Of a stretch of DNA of 42,005 bases, positions 7,490 to 14,400 are shown in pieces. The stretch spans positions 1 through 42,005 of the forward strand of contig JAAFIK010000042.1 in assembly GCA_013298665.1 (NCBI GenBank), read 5' to 3'. The DNA is from Chitinophagales bacterium (GTDB lineage: Bacteria; Bacteroidota; Bacteroidia; Chitinophagales; Chitinophagaceae). The position numbers and the translations under genes were made by a program. The notes beneath the pieces were generated by a model. That model was not told the DNA's origin. It saw only the letters and a list, made by a program, of their open reading frames with translations, and did not search any database. Position 1 is the first letter of the stretch. Each line of letters starts with the position of its first letter.

Positions 7490-8404
7490 CTACTGTTTGC
7501 TTTTGTACACCCTGATGTAATCAATATACGCTTTATCTGTATTGCCATTTTTGATAAACTCGTTTGCCCTTATATCACCATCTACCCAATTATTTATACC
7601 AAAGCAACTGCCAGACACGTAAATATATTCAGCTACATGAGGTATCAGTTTAGCATCGACCATGGTCGCAACTACCCTGCCGTCAAAGTAAAACCTGAGT
7701 TGGGTTGGCGTCCATTCAAAGCCGTAAGTATGGTATTCTGTGTCATGCATGTTGGGTGCTTTTATCAATCTGCCGTTTGACTTATGTGCAGGTTTTTCAT
7801 ACCCGTCCCAATGAAGGCCAAGTGAAAAAGCATTTGCCTTGGTGGCTTCCACAATGTCTATTTCTGCGCCATCATTGGCTGTACCATCTACGCCTTCCTT
7901 TGTCTTCATACCATTGCCTTCGGGCATCATCCAAAAGGCTGTTTGGTGTCCATTGGGTTTTACCACGTGCATGCGACACTCTAAAAAACCATATACAGGT
8001 GCATATTTCCCCCTTGAGTGGAAGCGGCCAGCATTATACGCCGTATCACTGATGGGTGATTTCCGGTAATATATATATATGTTGCCATCTTTCTCCTCCA
8101 CCTGGTTTTTGTCAGCATACAGTGTTACATCCACTCTCTTTTTTACAGATGTTTCAATAGTCCATTTTGTGGTATCAATTACATTGTCGTTAAATTCATC
8201 GCTAAAGTTTAAGACCCAGGTTTTTTGTAAAGTTTCTTTTGTAACGGAATCGCTTACTACAGTTGGTGTGGCATCAGCCGGAGTTGCAGGGTCTGCAAAT
8301 GTGGATGCTGTGTCAGCCTTTGCTATTTTTTTTTGCGCATAACAGCTATGTAAAGCCACAACAACGATGGATAGTATTGATATTAACAAGAATTTTTTTT
8401 TCAT
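7490..8404 (-). CDS. GH16 endo-glycosidase, probable surface lipoprotein
   Basis: This 304-aa protein has a signal peptide with a lipobox-like ALHSC (residues 17-21), a low-complexity Ala/Thr/Pro linker and one GH16 jelly-roll. The catalytic motif EIDIVE gives Glu181 (nucleophile), Asp183 and Glu186 (acid/base). The ExDxxE spacing is the beta-bulge form found in agarases, porphyranases, kappa-carrageenases and laminarinases rather than the ExDxE of lichenases. AFWMMPEG (156-163) and LHWDGYE (196-202) are further substrate-cleft segments. It is closely related, about 60% by eye, to the GH16 at 10656-11564. An operator and a -7-like element directly upstream indicate its own regulated promoter. 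The locus context favours a galactan backbone as substrate; specificity cannot be read from the motif. Confidence 0.92.
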   Translation of the reverse strand: MKKKFLLISILSIVVVALHSCYAQKKIAKADTASTFADPATPADATPTVVSDSVTKETLQKTWVLNFSDEFNDNVIDTTKWTIETSVKKRVDVTLYADKNQVEEKDGNIYIYYRKSPISDTAYNAGRFHSRGKYAPVYGFLECRMHVVKPNGHQTAFWMMPEGNGMKTKEGVDGTANDGAEIDIVEATKANAFSLGLHWDGYEKPAHKSNGRLIKAPNMHDTEYHTYGFEWTPTQLRFYFDGRVVATMVDAKLIPHVAEYIYVSGSCFGINNWVDGDIRANEFIKNGNTDKAYIDYIRVYKSKQ

Positions 8405-8416
8405 CTGTTTTTTTTT

Positions 8417-8424
8417 AAAAGTTA
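8417..8424 (-). promoter_or_regulatory. -7-like element of the GH16 sub-operon
   Basis: Read on the minus strand, TAACTTTT matches TAnnTTTG at all fixed bases but the last. It starts 10 nt downstream of the operator at 8435-8450, the same spacing as at the 2717 and susC promoters, and lies about 12 nt upstream of the ATG. Confidence 0.45.
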
Positions 8425-8434
8425 TTTTTTACTT

Positions 8435-8450
8435 ATTCAATCGTATGAAT
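8435..8450. promoter_or_regulatory. LacI-type operator before the GH16 gene at 8404
   Basis: ATTCAATCGTATGAAT matches the locus palindrome with one base pair out of symmetry. It sits 30 bp before the GH16 start in the 117-bp gap after the GH29 gene, and makes the GH16-SGNH-GH29 trio an independently controlled unit. Confidence 0.7.
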
Positions 8451-8521
8451 TATTTATTCAAAAAATTTACCCATATTTCAACTTTTAATTTTGAACATTT
8501 TTTACCTGTCCTTAGCTGAAA

Positions 8522-10453
8522 TTATTTATATACTGGCTCAGTTAGTGTAATTTCCAGTAGTGTGGCTGCCGGATTTTGGGTATAATCAACGCCGCTTATG
8601 GTAATGGTGTTATCTTTATTTTTAACCCATGTAAGTTCTTTGCCATCAAATAAATTGATTACTTTGGTCACTTTTTTTTCAGCTATTGATTGTGTAATAA
8701 AGTGATTGAACTTTGATTCCCGGTAGTCTTTATAAATATGGCAATAAATTTTATTTTCCCTGTAAGTAAAACCATATTCGCCGAATAATGGCTGCCATGG
8801 ACCGCCCCTTGTATGATAAATTCCCTTGCCCACCCTATCTAACCATACCCCTATTTTTAGCAATACTTCCTGTTGGTTTTGAGGTATTACCCCTTCTCTG
8901 TCTGGCGATACGTTTAAAAGTAAGTTGCTGTTTCTTACTACACAGTTTGATAAATACATAACCACTTCTTCAAAACTGTACACTTTAGCATTGGGTTTAT
9001 ATCCCCAGCCGCCTCTTTGCAGACTAACACATTTTTCAGCTACAACCGTGTTGCTAATTTTACCTGATGAGTAATTACCCCCCTCTTCTATATGCACATC
9101 ACCAACCCAGCCAAAACGCTCGTTCAAAAGCATATCTGGTTGAAACTTTCTGGCCATGCCCAAAATGCCCAATGCTTTACCTGTTGAATCTTCTCTGGTG
9201 ATATATTTTTCGCTTACAGGCCAGATATTAGCTGGGTTTTGATACCTGCCGGCATCCCAGAATGAATCTGACAATGCTTTATTTTTCACCTGCCCCAGAG
9301 AAGCACCATCCCAAAAAATATAATTGAGTTTGCCATAATTTTTAAAAAGTCTTGTAACCTGCTCATACACTTCTTCTTTCATCATAGTGGCATCTTGCTT
9401 GTGCCATTTAGCAGCCGTTTTATAACCCCATACATTTTGTAACACATTATTGCCAAAAGGATCATAAAAACCGACATACCGCCAGTTAACAGGTGAGTAA
9501 TACAAGCCTGCTTTTAAGCCGGCACTTCTTACCGCATCGGCATACTCTTTAATGAAGTCTCTGCCTAAATCCTGTTGGCTGGTCCAGCTATAAGGGTGTT
9601 TACTTTCAAACAGCGCATACCCATCATGATGCCTTGCTGTGAGTACGGTGTATTTCATACCAGCTTTTTTAGCTAGCGCAGCCCATTCCTTTGGATTATA
9701 TTTGGCAGCGGTGAATCCTTTTTCAGTATCTCTGGCTCTGCCCATATAATATTCGTTTGACCATGCTTCCTGATGCCTCACCCATTCGCTTCCTTCGGGC
9801 ATAGCCGAGTAAACACCCCAATGTATGAACATGCCAAACTTATCGTTCAAAAACCAGTTTACTTTTTCATTATCCAATTGAGCTACACCACCTGTTACCT
9901 CAGGTACTCTTGCCTGATAGGGCATGAACTCCTGCAGTTGGGGTTTGGGTGCTTCGCCTAAATACAACAATTCAACCTCATCTATCAGGGCGCTACCTGT
10001 ACCTGCAGGATGTACAAATGAAATGAGTATGCTGTCTATTTTAAATGCCGTTTGAAAATCTACACTTACTTTTGTGTAGGAAGTGATACTGCTTGAAACC
10101 GTTTTTACAGGATTGCCATGATTGCTGATGATTAATTGTACTTCCTCGGCTCCGGATTCTGTTTTTACATAAGCTGAAATTCTGTACAATGCATTAGAAC
10201 GCACAACTGCTTCCTGATTGCAAACACCTCTGTCGGGTCCGATTTTTACTGCATATTTACCTGAATAGGCATCGTTTACAATGGCAGCATTTTTGGTACG
10301 CCAATGTTTCCAACCCTGAATGCTGCCTGTTTCAAAATCAGCATTTTTTAGTACATGAGTTTCGTTTACAGGGGTTTGTGTAGTAGCAGGATTTTGTGCC
10401 GTAACACAGCAACAGTTTGTAACAAGCAAAGCAAGCGTTAAAAATAATTTCAT
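8522..10453 (-). CDS. GH29 alpha-L-fucosidase/alpha-L-galactosidase-like with N-terminal CBM-like domain
   Basis: This 643-aa secreted protein has a signal peptide (about 1-20), an N-terminal beta-sandwich (about 33-168; NADFETGSIQGW is typical of CBM4/9/22-like modules) and a GH29 catalytic domain. GH29 motifs are KFGMFIHWGVYS (205-216), TARHHDGYALF (272-282) and the nucleophile motif YIFWDGAS with Asp382. I chose the ATG at 10453, which gives a clean signal peptide; the upstream start at 10534 adds 27 unrelated residues and overlaps a gene remnant. The start codon overlaps the TGA of that remnant as ATGA. It should remove alpha-L-fucose or the related alpha-L-galactose from imported or surface-bound fragments. 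It lies between the two GH16 paralogues. Confidence 0.92.
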   Translation of the reverse strand: MKLFLTLALLVTNCCCVTAQNPATTQTPVNETHVLKNADFETGSIQGWKHWRTKNAAIVNDAYSGKYAVKIGPDRGVCNQEAVVRSNALYRISAYVKTESGAEEVQLIISNHGNPVKTVSSSITSYTKVSVDFQTAFKIDSILISFVHPAGTGSALIDEVELLYLGEAPKPQLQEFMPYQARVPEVTGGVAQLDNEKVNWFLNDKFGMFIHWGVYSAMPEGSEWVRHQEAWSNEYYMGRARDTEKGFTAAKYNPKEWAALAKKAGMKYTVLTARHHDGYALFESKHPYSWTSQQDLGRDFIKEYADAVRSAGLKAGLYYSPVNWRYVGFYDPFGNNVLQNVWGYKTAAKWHKQDATMMKEEVYEQVTRLFKNYGKLNYIFWDGASLGQVKNKALSDSFWDAGRYQNPANIWPVSEKYITREDSTGKALGILGMARKFQPDMLLNERFGWVGDVHIEEGGNYSSGKISNTVVAEKCVSLQRGGWGYKPNAKVYSFEEVVMYLSNCVVRNSNLLLNVSPDREGVIPQNQQEVLLKIGVWLDRVGKGIYHTRGGPWQPLFGEYGFTYRENKIYCHIYKDYRESKFNHFITQSIAEKKVTKVINLFDGKELTWVKNKDNTITISGVDYTQNPAATLLEITLTEPVYK

Positions 10454-10617
10454 TGTCTGTTGTTTAAAAATACCCTTACATAAGCATATTCGGCTGAGTT
10501 CTTCCTGATCAGTTCCTGTCCATTCAGCAGCCATAGCCGTTATCCAATGTTTTGCGCATCATTACACGCAATTACAAACGACAGCGTAAATGGCATTATC
10601 AATATTAGGCATTTCAT
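10450..10617 (-). pseudogene. remnant of a secreted-protein gene (signal peptide, stop, C-terminal tail)
   Basis: Reading the minus strand from ATG 10617, 25 codons encode a convincing lipoprotein-like signal peptide (MKCLILIMPFTLSFVIAC, then NDAQNIG) and end at TAA (10540-10542). The same frame continues for 29 codons (RLWLLNGQELIRKNSAEYAY and on) to a TGA at 10450-10452 that overlaps the GH29 ATG as ATGA. The start resembles that of the neighbouring GH16 (MKCFIPLML). This looks like the two ends of a lost gene left after an internal deletion, with the old translational coupling to GH29 preserved. It could instead be a 25-codon leader peptide. The identity of the lost gene cannot be told. 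Confidence 0.45.
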
Positions 10618-10655
10618 AAATCCTTTAATAGTTTAAAACTGATGTAATAGTTTGT

Positions 10656-11564
10656 TTATTGCTCACGTAGTTTATATACCCTGACATAATCAATGTACCC
10701 TTTTTCAATACCACCCTGTTGTATGAAATCATTTTTCCTTACATCACCATCCACCCAGTCGCTGATGCCCCAACAACTTCCTGAAAAGATGATAAATTCA
10801 GCTACTTGCGGTATTGCTTTGGAGTCGGTAATTTCTTTTATCACTTTGCCATCACAATAATATTTTAAAAAAGTTGGCGCCCATTCCAGGCCAAAAACAT
10901 GGTATTCAACATCATGTAAATTTGGAATCTTATTTTTTCCACTACCAGTACCTTTATGCGTGCCTTTTGCATAACCATCCCAATGCAAGCCAAGCGAATA
11001 ACTTTTTAGCCTGTTGCCCTCTACAATATCAATTTCTGCACCATCATTTGCCGTGCCATCATGAGTATCAGCGTTTGTCATTGAAACGCCACTGTCTGGC
11101 ATCATCCAAAAAGCTGTTTGATAGCCATTGGGTTTTACCAGGTGCATACGTGCCTCTGAAAAGCCATAAGTATTTGCGTATTTGCCTTTAGAGTTAAACC
11201 TGCCTGCATAATAGGCGCTATCATTTTTTTCAGGTGCTTTGCGGTAATAAATATAGATTTGACCATCTTTTTCCTCTACCTGGCGCTCATCTGCAAACAG
11301 CGTTATATCTACTCTTTTTTTAGTTGAATGTTCAATGGTCCACTTACGGGTATCTATCTTGTTGTCATTAAATTCATCAGAAAAATCCAGTTCCCATGTT
11401 TTCTGCAAATCATTCTTCGAAATACTGTCATGCTGCACAAAGGGCACAGCATCACGGGGTGTTTGCGTATCTACCATTTTTTTGCCTGGTTTTTGGGCTA
11501 TACAGTTTTGTGCATGTATCAGGCCTGTAAATACGCTGAGCATAAGAGGAATGAAACATTTCAT
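10656..11564 (-). CDS. GH16 endo-glycosidase, paralogue of the 7490 gene
   Basis: This 302-aa secreted protein has a signal peptide (about 1-18 or to 24) followed by a GH16 jelly-roll. The catalytic motif EIDIVE gives Glu177, Asp179 and Glu182, the beta-bulge type. Shared segments with the other GH16 include LQKTW, FSDEFNDN, QVEEKDG, QTAFWMMP, GTANDGAEIDIVE and SLGLHWDGYAK. Differences cluster in loops: a longer PDSGVSMTNADTHDG insert (about 156-170) and a GTGSGKN loop, which could shift subsite specificity. Unlike the paralogue it shows no clear lipobox directly at the cleavage site, so it may be soluble in the periplasm or secreted. It follows the esterase gene by 92 bp in the lacI-led operon. 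Confidence 0.92.
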   Translation of the reverse strand: MKCFIPLMLSVFTGLIHAQNCIAQKPGKKMVDTQTPRDAVPFVQHDSISKNDLQKTWELDFSDEFNDNKIDTRKWTIEHSTKKRVDITLFADERQVEEKDGQIYIYYRKAPEKNDSAYYAGRFNSKGKYANTYGFSEARMHLVKPNGYQTAFWMMPDSGVSMTNADTHDGTANDGAEIDIVEGNRLKSYSLGLHWDGYAKGTHKGTGSGKNKIPNLHDVEYHVFGLEWAPTFLKYYCDGKVIKEITDSKAIPQVAEFIIFSGSCWGISDWVDGDVRKNDFIQQGGIEKGYIDYVRVYKLREQ

Positions 11565-11656
11565 TTTACTGGTTTTATGTAGTTTAAAATAACAGGCTTG
11601 TTAAAAATCTGTGCTGTAAACAGTCAGGCGTTTATCCCTTTGTCAGCATATACCAT

Positions 11657-13114
11657 TCACCAATCATCGGTTCTGAATGATGATGCTGGCAGCCCCTGTG
11701 TATTATACAAACAACCCTGCACCCAATTTTTAAAACCATAACGCACACTTACCGGTTTTTTTACACTATCGCTGGTTACCGAAATCCATTCCTGTTTTCC
11801 TTTTGTGAAAAAAGCGTTGGCAGGATAAAATATTTTGTCTTCTCCGGCAATCTCAAAATCGGTGAGGGGCTTTCCAAAACTCGTTAAACCCGAACTGGCA
11901 TATTTAAAAGAGATTGTGATGGTATCGTTTTTTATATGTTCAATTTTATCGTAAACCGGGCCACAATAGCCTATGCCATCAATATGGTAGTCTTTTGCCA
12001 GTGCCCAATAGGCCAGCCGGGTGCCCACCATTTCTTTTTGGGCCGGATGAATTAAAAATTGTTCGCCAATATCCATGGTAACGGCCATCCCGGTATTTTC
12101 AACTGTTTGCATGGTTTTAAGTTGCGCTTCCCGTAAAAATGCCCCGTTTATTTCACTTTTGGGTAAGCCGCTGTGTGGTGCTATTTGTGCAAAATAAAAA
12201 GGAAAATCACTTTGCTGCCATTGGTTTCGCCAGGAGCGTATCAGCGCAGGAAACAATGCCTGATACTCTTTGGCCCTTTCTCTGTTACCCTCGCCCTGGT
12301 ACCAAAGCACGCCCCTTATGCCATAGCCAATAAAAGGATGCAGCATAGATTTATACAACATGGTATGTGTGGTGTTGGCATCTTTCATGGTAACCGTTTC
12401 AGGAATCTTTACATCTTTTATGCCTGCCAGTGTTGCACTGTCCATCCAGCTTTCAATATTGGAGGCTCCCCAGGAAGTATGGATAATGCCAATAGGTATG
12501 CCCAGCACGGCATTTACTTTTTTTGCAAAAAAATAGGCTGTTGCGCTAAAGTTGCCTGTATTAGCTGGCGAGGCATTTTTCCAGTATCCATTAACATTAT
12601 CGGCATTTGTTTTGCTTACAGTTCTCGGCGCTGTAAAACACCTGATGTTGGGATTGTAGGAGTTTAGAATGGCTTCATTGCTGCCCAAAACCGGTTGATT
12701 CATATTACCTTTAACGGGCATTTCCATATTTGACTGGCCGGAGCATAACCATACTTCACCAATCAATACATGCTGGTATAATATTTTTCTGCTGCCGTTT
12801 ATTTCTACTGTGAATGGTCCTCCCGCTGCTGGTGTATGTACCTGTAAGCGCCAGTTTCCATTTTCGGTTGCAATGGCATTGGCTTTAGCGCCCCAACTGG
12901 TTTTAATGCTGATTTTCGTTTTCGGTTTGTCCTGCCCCCACACAGCTACCTGGCTTTGCTGTTGCAGTATCATGCTATCACTAAAAAAATTTGGCAACCT
13001 GGTTTGAGAAAGCGCTGTGTGCACCAAGCCTGCTACAATACATGTAGTTAGTAACGTTCTTTTACGCACACCTGTTTTTTTGCTGCGCTTTGTTGCTTTG
13101 AGTAGTAGGTTCAT
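11657..13114 (-). CDS. sialate O-acetylesterase-like (SASA family) carbohydrate esterase
   Basis: This 485-aa secreted protein has a long basic n-region and a signal peptide ending near residue 36. The SASA esterase domain shows the SGNH-type nucleophile block LCSGQSNMEMP with Ser128, the WYQGEGNRER block (271-280) and the catalytic His356 in IHPAQK. Family members hydrolyse O-acetyl groups on sialic acid but many PUL copies act on other acetylated glycans. No sialidase or sialate catabolism gene is present here, so a galactan acetylesterase is the better reading (inference). It starts 9 bp after the lacI stop, so regulator and enzyme are co-transcribed. With the double SGNH protein it brings the number of esterase active sites in the locus to three. 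Confidence 0.9.
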   Translation of the reverse strand: MNLLLKATKRSKKTGVRKRTLLTTCIVAGLVHTALSQTRLPNFFSDSMILQQQSQVAVWGQDKPKTKISIKTSWGAKANAIATENGNWRLQVHTPAAGGPFTVEINGSRKILYQHVLIGEVWLCSGQSNMEMPVKGNMNQPVLGSNEAILNSYNPNIRCFTAPRTVSKTNADNVNGYWKNASPANTGNFSATAYFFAKKVNAVLGIPIGIIHTSWGASNIESWMDSATLAGIKDVKIPETVTMKDANTTHTMLYKSMLHPFIGYGIRGVLWYQGEGNRERAKEYQALFPALIRSWRNQWQQSDFPFYFAQIAPHSGLPKSEINGAFLREAQLKTMQTVENTGMAVTMDIGEQFLIHPAQKEMVGTRLAYWALAKDYHIDGIGYCGPVYDKIEHIKNDTITISFKYASSGLTSFGKPLTDFEIAGEDKIFYPANAFFTKGKQEWISVTSDSVKKPVSVRYGFKNWVQGCLYNTQGLPASSFRTDDW

Positions 13115-13123
13115 TTTTTTAGT

Positions 13124-14152
13124 TTATGATTTCCTGCTGGACGATTCCCGTTCTACAATAATTGGCTGCAGTACTACTGATTCGGTGCTTTTATATATAT
13201 CATCTTTGTCAATCAGCTTAATAAATAGTTTGGCGGCTTCTTCCCCCATGTTGATGGTTTGCTGATCGATGGTTGTAAGGGTGGGAGATATATACTTGCC
13301 AAAAGATTCATTGGCAAAACCAATAACTCCCATTTGTTTGGGGATTTTTATTTTTCTCTCTTTTAAAACCTGCATAGCGCCCAGCGCAGTAAAATCTTCT
13401 ACACAAAACACCGCATCAAGCTCTGCATTGCCGTTTAATAATTGGCTCATTCCTTCGGAGCCGCTTTCAATGGAGTTTTTTCCATAGTACACCATGCTTT
13501 CGTTAAAGGCCATTTTATGCGCCTCTAGTGCGTCTTTGTAACCGCGGTACCTGTCTTTAAAAATTTGTACGTGTTGTAAGCCTGCTATATGACCAATTTT
13601 TTTATACCCTTTTTTAATCAGGTGTTCTGTGGCCATATAGCCACCCTTGTAGTCATCAATGGTTACCGCATGTACACCTAATGATTCTTCCGCCCGGTCG
13701 AACAGGATGAGGGGGATGTTTCGCTTTTTAATTTCTGCATAGTGCTCGTAATGGGTGGTTTCTTTTGCAATGGAAGCGATGATGCCATCTACATTTGCCT
13801 GCAAAAATGTGTCAATCCCCTTTATTTCGTAGTCCATTGATTCGTTGGTTTGAAACAACAGTAAATTGTAGCCCAACGGGTTGATGATTTTTTCGATACC
13901 ATGTACCACCGAGCCAAAAAATAATTTTTCAGCACTGGGAATCATTACGCCTATGATGTGGCTTTTCCCCGTTTTTAGTGAAAGCGCTATCTTATTTTGC
14001 TGGTAATTGAGTTTGGCAGCAGTTTGCTTCACCATATCTTTGGTACCATCGCTCATCGCCGGGTGATTGTTCAATGCCTTGGAAACGGCTGAAACAGTAA
14101 TATTCAACTCTTTGGCAATGTCTTTTAACGTGGCTTTTTTAAATTGCAGCAT
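13124..14152 (-). CDS. LacI-family transcriptional regulator of the locus
   Basis: This 342-aa protein has an N-terminal helix-turn-helix (about residues 8-27, LKDIAKELNITVSAVSKALN), a hinge region (about 48-60, with the Leu-containing IALSLKTG) and a periplasmic-binding-protein-like effector domain with SHIIGVMIPS (64-73) at its start. I chose ATG 14152 because the HTH begins right after it; an upstream frame to 14239 would overlap the operators. LacI-family proteins bind palindromes with a central CG that the hinge Leu kinks. Two such palindromes lie 61-97 bp upstream, and others mark the locus, so autoregulation and control of both arms is the natural inference. The inducer should be a mono- or oligosaccharide from the galactan. 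The downstream esterase is only 9 bp away. Confidence 0.93.
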   Translation of the reverse strand: MLQFKKATLKDIAKELNITVSAVSKALNNHPAMSDGTKDMVKQTAAKLNYQQNKIALSLKTGKSHIIGVMIPSAEKLFFGSVVHGIEKIINPLGYNLLLFQTNESMDYEIKGIDTFLQANVDGIIASIAKETTHYEHYAEIKKRNIPLILFDRAEESLGVHAVTIDDYKGGYMATEHLIKKGYKKIGHIAGLQHVQIFKDRYRGYKDALEAHKMAFNESMVYYGKNSIESGSEGMSQLLNGNAELDAVFCVEDFTALGAMQVLKERKIKIPKQMGVIGFANESFGKYISPTLTTIDQQTINMGEEAAKLFIKLIDKDDIYKSTESVVLQPIIVERESSSRKS

Positions 14153-14193
14153 AGCGAATTGAAACAATTTTTTTGAAAAAAATTTGGTTGTAA

Positions 14194-14201
14194 CAAAAAT
14201 A
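14194..14201 (-). promoter_or_regulatory. -7 element of the lacI operon
   Basis: On the minus strand TATTTTTG matches TAnnTTTG exactly. It lies 11 nt downstream of the operator at 14213-14228 and about 41 nt upstream of the ATG at 14152. Confidence 0.55.
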
Positions 14202-14212
14202 GTACTATTTTT

Positions 14213-14228
14213 ATTCAATCGTTTGAAT
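14213..14228. promoter_or_regulatory. LacI-type operator, lacI-proximal copy
   Basis: ATTCAATCGTTTGAAT is a near-perfect 16-bp palindrome with a central CG. It is the copy closer to lacI in the divergent lacI/susC region, and its centre is 21 bp (two helical turns) from the next copy, so two dimers would sit on the same DNA face. Confidence 0.8.
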
Positions 14229-14233
14229 TTTTT

Positions 14234-14249
14234 ATTCAATCGTTTGAAT
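14234..14249. promoter_or_regulatory. LacI-type operator, susC-proximal copy
   Basis: This second ATTCAATCGTTTGAAT is identical to the first. It ends 10 nt before a TTGCTTTG element that could be the susC -7 box. Confidence 0.8.
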
Positions 14250-14259
14250 CAATTGGTAA

Positions 14260-14267
14260 TTGCTTTG
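14260..14267 (+). promoter_or_regulatory. possible -7 element of the susC operon
   Basis: TTGCTTTG differs from TAnnTTTG at one fixed base and stands exactly 10 nt after the operator, as at the 2717 promoter. The transcript would have a 5' leader of about 125 nt before the ATG at 14401. Confidence 0.4.
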
Positions 14268-14400
14268 CTTCATTAATGTACGTTAAGGCTGCTGTATGTT
14301 TTTTAGCAACAAATAATCAGGTGCAAGGTGAGGGCTGGTGTGGTGCTCCGCACATCAGGGCGCAGGGCGATTGCTTTTTTTAACGCTTAAATGTTTTCGC

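Noticed and set aside
10454..10534. Longer start of the GH29 gene at 10534
   Set aside because: The added 27 residues bury the signal peptide and run over the gene remnant; ATG 10453 gives a normal export signal.
11657..13114. A sialic-acid role for the locus because of the sialate-O-acetylesterase-like gene
   Set aside because: No sialidase, sialate lyase or N-acetylmannosamine genes are present, and the family is widely used on other acetylated glycans.
14153..14239. Longer LacI start at ATG 14239
   Set aside because: It would place both operators and the -7 element partly inside the coding region and add 29 residues unlike any LacI N-terminus.
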